From: Chitinophaga barathri
GTDB taxonomy: Bacteria > Bacteroidota > Bacteroidia > Chitinophagales > Chitinophagaceae
Assembly (NCBI RefSeq): GCF_003807585.1
Contig: NZ_RMBX01000016.1
Coordinates: 1 to 64,000 of the forward strand
Direction of reading: 5' to 3'
DNA: 64,000 bases
The position numbers were made by a program, and so were the translations under genes. The notes beneath the pieces are model-generated. The model searched no databases. It was not told the DNA's origin and worked only from the letters and a program-made list of their open reading frames with translations. This document shows, one piece after another, positions 32,913 through 41,655 of this stretch (position 1 is the first letter of the stretch; the number at the start of each line of letters is the position of its first letter).

Positions 32913-33456
32913 TGTATGGAGCGATAATTTCTTCTATTGAGACGGATACTCCTGCTTCTTCCACACCATCGGGGAAAAGTGCATTGATAGAACGATAAAA
33001 GGCATTGATCTTCTCATATTTCCCGGTATTATCTTTATGTACCAGCAAACCGCCGTAAAGACCAATCCTCCTGAATAATTTATCCGGCTGATACAGTTTG
33101 ATATCACTGCTGATCTCATGATACCATCTTGAAAAAAGGATACTCCTGTGCCGGGCACGCCCCTCCTCCGTGGAACATAGGAAGACAAGTGCCTCATCTT
33201 TGTTCTTGTCAAAGAAGTCAAGAATAACTGACAGGATGGTATGTTTAATCCTTTCATCATACTCAAATATTCCCAATTGATTCCCTTCCCGGCTAAAGCC
33301 GATGGAATCTACCACCAGGTCCTCATCTTCACTGCCAATCAGATAATATTTGCCGAAGTAGATCTAGTAGCGGTCACCAGATCGGGTTACAAACTCAAAC
33401 GCCTTTCCTCGTCTGCCTGAGGAAGACTTTTCCGTCAATAAGTAGGGGTTCAACAA
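32896..33456 (-). pseudogene. DUF6169-type gene interrupted by an in-frame amber codon
   Basis: The frame open from GTG 33315 encodes 139 residues with DUF6169 features (GLLVHKDNTGKYEKI and EEGRARHRSILFSRWYH). Extending the same frame upstream gives more family-like sequence, AFEFVTRSGDRY, then a TAG at 33364-33366, then IYFGKYYLIGSEDED. Further upstream the frame reads LNPYLLTEK after possible TTG starts (33451-33456), close to the usual DUF6169 start. The gene is thus whole except for one stop: a pseudogene, a sequencing error, or readthrough. The proposed start overlaps the end of the small gene at 33395. Composition is AT-richer than nearby genes. Confidence 0.6.
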
Positions 33457-33607
33457 ACTTCAATCCTTTAATGAATGATACAGGAATCCCTTCGGTAATG
33501 CCATCATGCCACCGCATGATATCCACCAGGATTTCTGTGAATGAATCCACTCTTTTGGGCGTTGACATTTCAGAGCACAAAAGAGTTGTTTTTGTTTCCT
33601 TTTCCAT
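33395..33607 (-). CDS. Small protein of unknown function upstream of the DUF6169 gene
   Basis: The 70-residue frame from ATG 33607 (MEKETKTTLL) ends FLRQTRKGV. A longer start at 33634 is possible but lies inside the inverted repeat 33608-33648. No domain is recognised; VDSFTEILVDIMRWHDGITEGI could be a helical pair. Its 3' end overlaps the proposed DUF6169 start by about 60 bp in another frame, so the two would form one transcript. It may be a small antitoxin- or regulator-like protein, but this is only a guess. Confidence 0.5.
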   Translation of the reverse strand: MEKETKTTLLCSEMSTPKRVDSFTEILVDIMRWHDGITEGIPVSFIKGLKFVEPLLIDGKVFLRQTRKGV

Positions 33608-33648
33608 AAAAATGAAGTTACCAAAAACAATCATTCAACTTCATTTTT
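33608..33648. promoter_or_regulatory. Perfect 12-bp inverted repeat at the start of the small gene
   Basis: Arms AAAAATGAAGTT (33608-33619) and AACTTCATTTTT (33637-33648) are separated by 17 bp and abut ATG 33607. They could be an operator for autoregulation or a leader hairpin. Confidence 0.4.
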
Positions 33649-33702
33649 GATTCCCCTACAATCAAAAAAATCCCCAAACACGCGCCCCTGCTTCAAACAA
33701 TT

Positions 33703-34251
33703 TTATCCCGCTACTTCCACCTGCCGCGCCGCGAAAAACTTCGCCACATCTTCCCAGGTATCATAACGGTTGTAGTCTTCATAATTCGAATTGTGCGGGG
33801 CGGAAAACAACATACGCTCCCCTTCAAAATAACGCAGGTTCTTATCGTAATCATCAATCATATAATCCGCTTTTACGATCGTTTTTAAACCACAGAAAAC
33901 GATGTTTTTCCAGCTGATAAAAGGAAAATGTTCCTTCAGCCAATCGATCTTTTCTGTAAGGGATTGCGGGAACTCCACCGCGGCGGACACAATGAACACT
34001 TCATAGTCTTCCATCAGCGCGCGGATCACTTCCTGGCTGCCCTGCATCACCGGCGCCGTCCTGAAAAAACCAGGCGTATGTAAAAAATGATGCACAATGC
34101 CTTCCTGCGGAAAACCGGTCGTTTCAGGCAGGCCTTTCAGTTGCTCCTTCGTCACCCGCTCGCCGGTACGCTCAAAGTACCAGTCGCAGTAATGCTGGTT
34201 CAGATCGGCCATTACCCCGTCCATATCGATTGCTATTCTCTTTTTTGCCAT
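33703..34251 (-). CDS. 5'(3')-deoxyribonucleotidase-like HAD phosphatase
   Basis: The 182-residue protein begins KRIAIDMDGVMADLNQHYCDWY, with nucleophile Asp9 and acid/base Asp11 of the HAD superfamily. VFIVSAAVEFPQSL gives the motif II Ser, and DYMIDDYDKNLRYF gives the motif III/IV acidic cluster. The pattern matches the NT5C family of (deoxy)nucleoside monophosphate phosphatases. It is cytosolic and probably acts in nucleotide pool control. It is divergent from the DeoR regulator at 34347, with a -7 element at 34268-34275. Confidence 0.9.
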   Translation of the reverse strand: MAKKRIAIDMDGVMADLNQHYCDWYFERTGERVTKEQLKGLPETTGFPQEGIVHHFLHTPGFFRTAPVMQGSQEVIRALMEDYEVFIVSAAVEFPQSLTEKIDWLKEHFPFISWKNIVFCGLKTIVKADYMIDDYDKNLRYFEGERMLFSAPHNSNYEDYNRYDTWEDVAKFFAARQVEVAG

Positions 34252-34267
34252 ATTCTGCTATTTGATG

Positions 34268-34275
34268 CAAAGTTA
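34268..34275 (-). promoter_or_regulatory. -7 promoter element of the nucleotidase gene
   Basis: TAACTTTG on the minus strand matches TAnnTTTG exactly and lies 16 bp before the start codon. Confidence 0.5.
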
Positions 34276-34321
34276 TGCAACATTTATCGATATTCCGACA
34301 TTAAATCTGCGTTATTTTGCC

Positions 34322-34329
34322 TAAATTTG
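34322..34329 (+). promoter_or_regulatory. -7 promoter element of the DeoR gene; decides its start
   Basis: TAAATTTG matches TAnnTTTG exactly. It lies 17 bp before ATG 34347 and inside the longer TTG-initiated frame, which supports the ATG. Confidence 0.5.
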
Positions 34330-34346
34330 CTGAAAACTGCAATATT

Positions 34347-35093
34347 ATGCTGAAGGAAGAGCGCCTGGATTATATCCTCAAGAAGTTGAAAACGGACCAG
34401 AAAGTACTGCAAACAGAGCTGAGCACGGACCTCCAGGTATCTGAAGACACCGTACGCCGGGACCTCGAATCCCTCGCGCAAAGCGGCCTTCTTATCAAAG
34501 TGCGTGGCGGCGCCATCCCCCATTCCCCCAACCCTTATTCCTTCAAAGAACGCATCAACCTGCATCCCGACGATAAAGTGAATATGGCCCGCAAAGCCCT
34601 CTCTTTGCTGCAGGACGGCCAGACCATCATTCTCGATGGCGGCACCTCTACCCTTTCCCTCGTAAAACTGTTTCCCCCCACGTTAAAACTCACCGTCATT
34701 ACGAATAGTGTACCCATCGTAATGCACCTCATAGAACATCCTGGCGTGGAAGTGATCTTTACCGGCGGGCGGATCATCAAAGATTCGCAGGTATCCGGCG
34801 GCCTGGAGACCATCCAGATGTTCCGGAAAATAAGAGCGGATATCGGTTTCCTGGGAGTATGCAGCCTGCATCCCATATTGGGGGTAACGGGCATGGACCT
34901 GGAAGAATCAGCTATAAAAACAACGATCGTGGAATCGTCCGCCAGGATAGTAGCGCTGGCTACCGGCGATAAAATGGGGACCGCGGAGCCTTACAGGGTG
35001 TGCGGTATCACGGATATAGACATTATCGTTACGGACGATCCGGCGCAGGAATCGCTGGAGCCTTACCGTGAACTGGGTTTGCAGGTACTATAG
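34347..35093 (+). CDS. DeoR/GlpR-family transcriptional regulator
   Basis: The 248-residue protein has an N-terminal DeoR HTH (LKEERLDYILKKL, then TELSTDLQVSEDTVRRDLESLAQSG, ending RGGAIP). The C-terminal DeoRC sensor domain (about residues 75-235) includes ILDGGTSTLSLVKLF. These regulators bind phosphorylated sugars or nucleosides and usually repress catabolic genes. The divergent nucleotidase gene is a possible target by position. ATG 34347 is chosen over TTG 34317 because of the promoter element between them. Its stop codon overlaps that of the convergent BrkB-like gene by 6 bp. Confidence 0.92.
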   Translation: MLKEERLDYILKKLKTDQKVLQTELSTDLQVSEDTVRRDLESLAQSGLLIKVRGGAIPHSPNPYSFKERINLHPDDKVNMARKALSLLQDGQTIILDGGTSTLSLVKLFPPTLKLTVITNSVPIVMHLIEHPGVEVIFTGGRIIKDSQVSGGLETIQMFRKIRADIGFLGVCSLHPILGVTGMDLEESAIKTTIVESSARIVALATGDKMGTAEPYRVCGITDIDIIVTDDPAQESLEPYRELGLQVL

Positions 35094-36050
35094 CTTCTTT
35101 TCGACTACGGGCGCCTGCTTTTCAGGGATGTTCCCTTTGGACTCTACCTCCACCTGCTCTACCCATACGGCATAATCGTTCGGGTGAATACGTTCGCCCT
35201 TTTTCTGCACATACTGCCGCGTGAACTCCGCGCCGAAATATAAAATGGTGGCGGAATAATACACCCAGGTCAACAATATCACGATGGAGCCGGCCGCGCC
35301 ATAGGTAGTGCCAATGGCACTGTTGCCAAGATAAAAGCCGATAGCGGACTTCCCGAGCATAAACAGCACAGCCGTGGTGATGGCTCCTACCCACACATGT
35401 TTCCATTTCACCCTCGCATCCGGCAGCACTTTAAAAATGACCGCAAACAATCCCGCAATGGTACCGAATGTGATAACGAGGTTCACCACATATACCACTA
35501 CTACCGTCACATCGGGGAACATTTCCCTCAATCGGGACAGCAGCACTTCTATAATGCCATGTATCACCAGGCTCACCACCAGTACAAACCCGAGGCTGAT
35601 CACCATGGAAAAGGACAACAACCGCGTCAGTAATATTTTGATCAGCCCCTTCCCTTTACGGGGCTTGGCTTTTAACCGCCAGATAAGGTTGATGGAATCC
35701 TGTATCTCGGTGAATACACCCGTGGCGCCTATGATAAGAGTAATAAAACCGATGATGGTGGACCAGCCCAGGTCCGGGGACAAAGCGGAGTTGCGGACTA
35801 TTTCCTGCACCTGTGTGGCGGCCGACGGGCCCAGCAAGCCATTCAGCTGGCCGTACAGGTTACCTTCCAGCGCATCCTTTTTCAGGAAAATGTCGCTGAA
35901 AAAAAGCACAATGATGAGCATGGGCGCAATGGAGAATACGGTCGAATAAGCCAGTGACGCGCTTAGTTTCAGCACCTTGTCATCCATAAAATCAGACCCG
36001 GCGCATTTGAACAGCTCCCACCAGTTCTTGAGGAAAAATGGCTTTTTCAT
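35088..36050 (-). CDS. YihY/BrkB-family inner-membrane protein
   Basis: The 320-residue protein has six predicted membrane helices and the family pattern: KLSASLAYSTVFSIAPMLIIVLFF near the N-terminus and later YGAAGSIVILLTWVYYSATILYFGAEFTRQY. The YihY/BrkB family is found across bacteria and its biochemical role is not settled (older RNase BN claims were withdrawn). The start is taken as ATG 36050 (MKKPFFLKN), because the extra 18 residues to 36104 look non-native. The last 6 bp overlap the DeoR gene end. Confidence 0.92.
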   Translation of the reverse strand: MKKPFFLKNWWELFKCAGSDFMDDKVLKLSASLAYSTVFSIAPMLIIVLFFSDIFLKKDALEGNLYGQLNGLLGPSAATQVQEIVRNSALSPDLGWSTIIGFITLIIGATGVFTEIQDSINLIWRLKAKPRKGKGLIKILLTRLLSFSMVISLGFVLVVSLVIHGIIEVLLSRLREMFPDVTVVVVYVVNLVITFGTIAGLFAVIFKVLPDARVKWKHVWVGAITTAVLFMLGKSAIGFYLGNSAIGTTYGAAGSIVILLTWVYYSATILYFGAEFTRQYVQKKGERIHPNDYAVWVEQVEVESKGNIPEKQAPVVEKKL

Positions 36051-36105
36051 ACAGGGGGTAACACAAAAACGGGGCCATCGCATGTACCGCCTTCCCATAA
36101 ACATC

Positions 36106-36135
36106 GGGGCCGCCTCATTTTATTGAGACGGCCCC
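36106..36135 (-). terminator. Hairpin after the SusD gene
   Basis: A GC-rich stem of about 11 bp with one mismatch (36106-36117 against 36124-36135) lies 48 bp past the SusD stop. The T run is poor in the minus direction, so its terminator role is likely but not certain. Confidence 0.5.
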
Positions 36136-36182
36136 TTTGGTTCACTGTAGTTTCAATCGGGATGTTTCTTATAAAGGAAAGT

Positions 36183-37865
36183 TTAATTTCCCTGCCCGAA
36201 TGCCGGGCTGTTTTTGTCAAACCACAAACGTTGTGTGCTTAATGCGGGCACTCCCCTGTCTCCCGGGGTAAAACCCTGCTCCTGCTGGGAGCTTTGCCAG
36301 TTGGCATTGTTCGTGCCCAGCGGCGGCTCATCCAGCGGATACCTGCGGGGAATGGGCTCATTCCAAGCATTACGCGGATAATAAGCGGAATTGTTCTTCG
36401 GGTAACCGGTCCTGCGCACAAAAGTAAATGCCTCGTTCGCCAGGCGGTAGAAGTTCAGGTACTGCTGGATATAGATACGCTCCAGGTTGTTCACCCCGTT
36501 GAATTTCACATTGGGATGCGCCAGGTACGCCCCTATTTCAGTATCGCCCGTGCCGGTGTAGCCGGTGGTAGATTCAGCGGCCAGCGCTATTTTATTCATC
36601 GTACGGATGGAGCTGGTGATGCCCCTGTTATACCATTCTTCCGCGGAGCCTTTGGTATCAAACCCGGCGCCGTAACCTTTCTGGATAAACTCCGCAATAT
36701 AAAACGCGGTTTCAGCCTCCGTCACCATATAATCGAGCATACGGCCGGATGTATTGGTGCCGTAGCGCGGCGCGAAGAACTTTTTGTTGATGAAGCCGAT
36801 CAGCCTCCATTTGCTCCAGGTACTTACATCAAAGGTGCTTTTGTACCAGGTGGCCGTGGCCGGGTCTGTAGTCCAGTCTGCCGGGCCTCCCTGGAACCTT
36901 ACCAGCGGATCGTTGATATTGATGAACGCGGGAAGGGTCTTGTTGTATTTGGTCAGCGTGTCCCTGAAAGCGCCCACCAGGTCGTTCGGCGTGAAATAAA
37001 TGGGCAGCCGGGGATCGTTCGTGGACTTGAGGAAGTTGATGATGGACGATGTACCAAAGCGCGGGCTGCGGTAATCGATATCGTTCCCTATCGGGTTCCA
37101 CTGCGGCCGGTCATATACAAACTGGGAAATGTCATTGTCTATAGGCCCGGTAAGGTCTTCCATCACTTCCCTGAATACACGTTTGGCCGCGTTCACATCG
37201 GCGTTTTCATACCGTACCGCTATGCGGAGCTTGAGGGTATTGGCCAGTTTGATCCAGCTCGTCCAGTCATTGCGGTAATAAAAATCCGCGCTGCCGAAGT
37301 TCAGCTGGCCGGTGGGTGATTCTGACAGCGAATCAATGGCATCGGTCAGTTCCGCCAGCCAGGTGTCGAACAGTACTTTCTGGTCATCGTACACGGGCCT
37401 GAAGTTCTGGTCCGTCCTGCCTTTAACGGCTTCGGTGTAGGGCATGGAGCCGTTCATATCCGTCGTCTTAAGCGCCTGCAGAACGCCCGCGATATAGGTG
37501 ACGGCGCGCACGTTGCGGTAACGCGGCCGCTCGGGGCGCATATCCACCTGGTTGCGGATCTCTACCAGGTTGGGCAGCACGTTGTTGTACAATACCCGGT
37601 ACCTTGAGTTGATGTTTGTGCTCAGCTCATAAGGGTCCGTGGTGAGGTGCTGGCTGAAACGCAGCAGCTGTTCCAGGTTTTCCCATATCCACTCGGTGCC
37701 CTGGTAGGTTTCCAGGTTGTCCATAGAGTAGGCGAACAGCGAATTGATATCCGGCACGGTCACCACGCTGGGATCGGTATTCAGCTCCCCGAAATCCTTT
37801 TTACAGGATATAGCGGCAATAACCGTTGTGCAGATGAAGAGTGTATATATCGTTAACTTTTTCAT
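36183..37865 (-). CDS. SusD/RagB-like outer-membrane nutrient-binding lipoprotein
   Basis: The 560-residue protein has a lipoprotein signal (AAISC, Cys21) and the SusD-like_2 pattern (KDFGELNTDPSVVTVPDINSLFAYSM). An N-terminal helical TPR-like scaffold leads to a loop-rich C-terminal half. The lipid anchor places it on the cell surface as a lid over its SusC partner. The ligand is unknown; this subfamily does not always bind glycans and several members handle peptides or other nutrients. It is the last gene of the sigma-FecR-SusC-SusD cassette, 24 bp after SusC. Confidence 0.93.
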   Translation of the reverse strand: MKKLTIYTLFICTTVIAAISCKKDFGELNTDPSVVTVPDINSLFAYSMDNLETYQGTEWIWENLEQLLRFSQHLTTDPYELSTNINSRYRVLYNNVLPNLVEIRNQVDMRPERPRYRNVRAVTYIAGVLQALKTTDMNGSMPYTEAVKGRTDQNFRPVYDDQKVLFDTWLAELTDAIDSLSESPTGQLNFGSADFYYRNDWTSWIKLANTLKLRIAVRYENADVNAAKRVFREVMEDLTGPIDNDISQFVYDRPQWNPIGNDIDYRSPRFGTSSIINFLKSTNDPRLPIYFTPNDLVGAFRDTLTKYNKTLPAFININDPLVRFQGGPADWTTDPATATWYKSTFDVSTWSKWRLIGFINKKFFAPRYGTNTSGRMLDYMVTEAETAFYIAEFIQKGYGAGFDTKGSAEEWYNRGITSSIRTMNKIALAAESTTGYTGTGDTEIGAYLAHPNVKFNGVNNLERIYIQQYLNFYRLANEAFTFVRRTGYPKNNSAYYPRNAWNEPIPRRYPLDEPPLGTNNANWQSSQQEQGFTPGDRGVPALSTQRLWFDKNSPAFGQGN

Positions 37866-37889
37866 GTTGCTTCGTTTAGTGAATGACCG

Positions 37890-40800
37890 TTAAAATCCCG
37901 CGCGGATCGTGAATACGAATGAACGCATCATCGGCGGCACAAATCCTTCCTCTTTGTTCACACTGGTTCTGTTTGAGTTATTGGAAGCCGGGTTGATATT
38001 GTTCGGCAATGAGTTGTAGAGGTAGAACAGGTCGCGGCCAATGAGGCTCACGCCCAGGTTGTTCAGATGAAGCCGGGATGCGACTGTAGCGGGCAGCGTG
38101 TAGTTCAGCGCTACCTGCCGCAGGCTTACCCAGGAGTTTTTGATCACCCAGTAATCGCCCACCGCGGTAGAGAAAGAGCCGTAACGGTAATTGTATTGCG
38201 GAAGATGTGTAGGTTCCACATATCCTTTTTCGTAGGCTTCCCTGTAGGTCATGCCGCCTACGTTCACATTGGTGCCGTCCGGCTGGGTGATCGTCTGGCC
38301 ATTGTCAAACACACCGTCCGGGATGATACCGTCGTCGTAGGTGCCCAGGTCGTTGGTGTATTTGCTGGTCCAGCTGATGCCGCCGTTTGCCGCATCGCGG
38401 CCCTCCAGCGAGGATTTGAAGATGCCGGTGTGGGTGCCGTAACGCATGGTGTGCATCACCATATCCCCGCCTATTTTGGCGTCGATCAGCACATTGAGGG
38501 AAAGGCTTTTGTAGCGGAAAGTATTATCCCAGCTGCCCCGGAAATCGGGGTTGATATCGCCTACATCGGCCCATTCGTTGCTGCGTTTGGGGAAGGCGGC
38601 GCGGGCGTCCGAGCGCCAGTCCAGCACTACTTTACCATTGTTCGGGTGATCGACGGGTTTGCCGCTGCCGTCTACCGCCTGGAATTTTTTGGAACTGATG
38701 CGCGTGCGGATCACACCGTAGGTGCCGCCTACCTTGGCATAAGGTATCTGGTCGTTTCCGCCCAGCGATTCGTCATCCAGTGCGTAGTATTCACGGTCCT
38801 GGTACAGCTCCACGATCTTGTTGCGGTTGCGGGTGTAGGTGAGTGTCGTGTTCCAGTCGAAGTTGGTGGTTTTCACCGGCGTTGCGTTCAGCGCCAGTTC
38901 CACTCCGGAGTTCTGGATATTCCCCGCGTTGATCAGCAGGCTGTTCACGCCGGATTCGGCGGCCGCGGGGATATTGATGCCCTGGTTGAAGGTATTGTCG
39001 CGGTAAATGGTCGCGTCCAGCCCGATGCGGTCTTTCAGGAACCGGAGGTCAAGCCCCGCTTCCATAGCGCGTTTCCGGAGAGGTTTGATATTTCTGTCCA
39101 CCACAAAACTCTGCCCGTTCTCATCCACGAAGGTCAGCATCGGGATGTTGCCGTTCAGCGCCTGTGTGAATCCCCTCAGCTCAAATCCCGGGTTGATCAG
39201 GAAGGGGTTGAGGTCACCACCCAGCCAGGCAATGTTGCCGCGTAATTTACCAAAGGAGATAAAGGACGGCATCTTGAAGGTTTCCGTGAATATCCAGGAA
39301 AGGCTCACGGCCGGGTAGTTGTAGAAATTATTACCGGTGCCGTCGCTGTAGGTGAGTGCGGAAGACCAGTCGCCGCGCCAGGTGGCTTGCATGAACAGCA
39401 TTTCTTTATAGGCAAGGTCCGCGCTGGCGTAGATGGAATTGATATTTTTCCGCGGGCGTTCACCGCCGTTGGATATCTGCGGTTTCTGGGAGTTGCTCAG
39501 GAAGTAGTTCCCCGGGAACACCAGGCCGCCGTCCGTCTGCGATTGATTGTAGGTCTGGCTGTAACGCTGCGTTTCCCCGCCGATGTAACCGTTCAGGGAA
39601 AGGTCTTTGGACAGCTGTTTGGTCACCAGGCCCATCCATTTCAGGAAGTAGCTTTTTTTGATGGCATGACTGAGGGAGTAGAACCCGCCGGAGGTATTGT
39701 CCGCGCCGGTAAAGTTGTATCCCTGGCCCAGCTCCTTTGTTTCATTTTTGATGTCTATGTTGCTGAAGTTTCCTTCCAGCTGCATCCGCAGCCATTTATT
39801 CAGTGTAGCCGTGATCGTGAGGCGGCCACGGAACATCTGTTCGTCCTGCAGATAGTTGTTCTCGAATATACGGAACCAGTAATCCGCGCCCGGCACCACA
39901 TTCGTTTCGGCCGCGTCATATACTTTCGGAACGCCGCCCAGCTGGCTGGTGTATTTGCTGCGTTGCATCCAGTATTTTGTATCGTAGTTGCGTGGGAATA
40001 TCCAGATGAAGTTGTTCAGCCCCAGCTGCGGGGGATTTTCGCCGTCCAGCGATGTATAATCCGCTCCCGCGTCCAGCGTGATGAAGCTGGTGAGGTTATG
40101 CGTGGCGCGCAGCGAGAAGGCGTTTTTCATCATTTTGTTCCGGAAGTTGATCCCCTCGGCATCGTTGCGGGAATAAGACAGGCGGAAGGTGGATTTGTCC
40201 GTTGCCCCGTCTACCGCCACATTGGTGAGAAAACTCGTGCCGGTCTGGAATGCGTCCAGGTAGTTATTGGGAGCGGCTTTGTATTCCGTCCAGGTGCCGT
40301 CATAGTTGAGCACGCGCTGGTTGGAAAAGCGGGGTCCCCAGTTCTCCAGTTCCCTGTTTTTCTGCGGGTCTATGTATGGCTCGCCATTCGCGTTCGTGGG
40401 GAATACTTTGGTCTGCCAGTTCTGCCCGTCTTTATAACCCGGGTCGCGTGTATCGGTAAAAAACGCGCCTACGGTGCCACCGCCGAATTCATTCTGGAAG
40501 TCGGGGCCGGCGTAGGGTTGTTGTACAGTCACGGATTGTGAAACGGACACGCCCCATCCTTTGCGGGTACGACCTTTTTTGGTGGTGATCAGCACTACGC
40601 CGTTGATGGCGCGGGTGCCGTAAAGCGCGGCTGCGGCGGAGCCTTTGAGGATGGACACGCTTTCAAACTCCTCCATATTCAGGTTCTTCAGGTCGTTCCC
40701 GAAATCCCTTCCTTTCCCGTCAAATGCATCATTGTCCAGTATCACGCCGTCTATTACGAAGATAGGCTGGTTGTTTGTGCTCAGCGTGGAGTTACCGCGT

Positions 40801-41615
40801 ATCAGGATGCGCGAGTTGCCGAAGAGGCCGCCAGAGCCCTGGTCTATATTGATCCCTGCCGCCTTGCCCTGCAAAGCGTTGATGGGGTTCACCTCGTTTG
40901 TGGCCGCCAGCTCCGATCCTTTCACTTCCGTAACGGAATAACCCAGCGCGCGTTTTTCTTTTCGTACGCCCAGCGCCGTTACCACCACTTCGGATAATTC
41001 TTTTTTGGATTCCTGCAACACCACATCGTATACAGCGCCGCTGCCCACCACCACTTCCTGTGTGGCAAAACCAATGGCGGTGAACACCAGGGTGGCGCCC
41101 TCGTCCGCATCCAGTTCAAAACGCCCGTCCGCATTCGTCACCGCGCCTTTGGCGGTGCCTTTTACGGTCACCGTCACGCCGGGGATGCTGGTGCCGTCCG
41201 CCGCTTTTACAGCGCCCGTCACCTTTTTGAAAGCCGAGGGATCAACGGGGCGGGTGTTGATCACCACTTTCATCCCGTCTTTTTGAATAATGATCTGGTT
41301 TCCCACCGCTTCGTAACTCACTTTATAAGGGGAAAGCAGCGTTTCCAGCACATCGCCCAGGCGCTGGTCTTTTACGTCTATGCTTACTTTATTGTTCAGC
41401 GGGATGGTTTGGGTGGCATATGCAAACTTGACTGCGGCGGCCTGTTCTATTTTTGCCAGTACGTTTTTCAGGCCTTTGTTAGACATGGACAGCGATATCT
41501 TTTTGTCCAGTATCCCGGCTGAAGAATATCTGCCGGCGTAGGCAAATGTGCTTGCAACAAGGCATAAAAAGGACATCAATAGCGCTACCCGCATCTTTAA
41601 AAAGAAGGTATTCAT
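37890..41615 (-). CDS. SusC/RagA TonB-dependent transporter with STN signalling domain
   Basis: The 1241-residue protein has a signal peptide and then an STN (secretin/TonB short) domain (about residues 45-110). A carboxypeptidase-regulatory-like domain (about 130-200, VTGAVKAADGTSIPGVTVTVKGT), a plug with INALQGKAAGINI and VIDGVILDNDAF, and a large beta-barrel ending in Phe follow. The STN domain implies signalling to the FecR-like anti-sigma factor encoded just upstream. It imports a nutrient through the outer membrane with SusD. Alternative starts are ATG 41621 and, less likely, 41705, which overlaps the FecR gene. Family membership is certain; the substrate is unknown. Confidence 0.95.
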   Translation of the reverse strand: MNTFFLKMRVALLMSFLCLVASTFAYAGRYSSAGILDKKISLSMSNKGLKNVLAKIEQAAAVKFAYATQTIPLNNKVSIDVKDQRLGDVLETLLSPYKVSYEAVGNQIIIQKDGMKVVINTRPVDPSAFKKVTGAVKAADGTSIPGVTVTVKGTAKGAVTNADGRFELDADEGATLVFTAIGFATQEVVVGSGAVYDVVLQESKKELSEVVVTALGVRKEKRALGYSVTEVKGSELAATNEVNPINALQGKAAGINIDQGSGGLFGNSRILIRGNSTLSTNNQPIFVIDGVILDNDAFDGKGRDFGNDLKNLNMEEFESVSILKGSAAAALYGTRAINGVVLITTKKGRTRKGWGVSVSQSVTVQQPYAGPDFQNEFGGGTVGAFFTDTRDPGYKDGQNWQTKVFPTNANGEPYIDPQKNRELENWGPRFSNQRVLNYDGTWTEYKAAPNNYLDAFQTGTSFLTNVAVDGATDKSTFRLSYSRNDAEGINFRNKMMKNAFSLRATHNLTSFITLDAGADYTSLDGENPPQLGLNNFIWIFPRNYDTKYWMQRSKYTSQLGGVPKVYDAAETNVVPGADYWFRIFENNYLQDEQMFRGRLTITATLNKWLRMQLEGNFSNIDIKNETKELGQGYNFTGADNTSGGFYSLSHAIKKSYFLKWMGLVTKQLSKDLSLNGYIGGETQRYSQTYNQSQTDGGLVFPGNYFLSNSQKPQISNGGERPRKNINSIYASADLAYKEMLFMQATWRGDWSSALTYSDGTGNNFYNYPAVSLSWIFTETFKMPSFISFGKLRGNIAWLGGDLNPFLINPGFELRGFTQALNGNIPMLTFVDENGQSFVVDRNIKPLRKRAMEAGLDLRFLKDRIGLDATIYRDNTFNQGINIPAAAESGVNSLLINAGNIQNSGVELALNATPVKTTNFDWNTTLTYTRNRNKIVELYQDREYYALDDESLGGNDQIPYAKVGGTYGVIRTRISSKKFQAVDGSGKPVDHPNNGKVVLDWRSDARAAFPKRSNEWADVGDINPDFRGSWDNTFRYKSLSLNVLIDAKIGGDMVMHTMRYGTHTGIFKSSLEGRDAANGGISWTSKYTNDLGTYDDGIIPDGVFDNGQTITQPDGTNVNVGGMTYREAYEKGYVEPTHLPQYNYRYGSFSTAVGDYWVIKNSWVSLRQVALNYTLPATVASRLHLNNLGVSLIGRDLFYLYNSLPNNINPASNNSNRTSVNKEEGFVPPMMRSFVFTIRAGF

Positions 41616-41655
41616 ACGCATACTATTTTGGTTGACAGTAATGTAAATTCCCGAA

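Noticed and set aside
36294..37319. 341-codon plus-strand frame opposite the SusD gene
   Set aside because: Shadow of a clear SusD gene, no domain.
38067..40541. Two long plus-strand open frames opposite the SusC gene
   Set aside because: They are antisense to a certain SusC gene, and their products lack recognisable domains and are rich in Val, Gly, His and Arg as expected for shadow frames.
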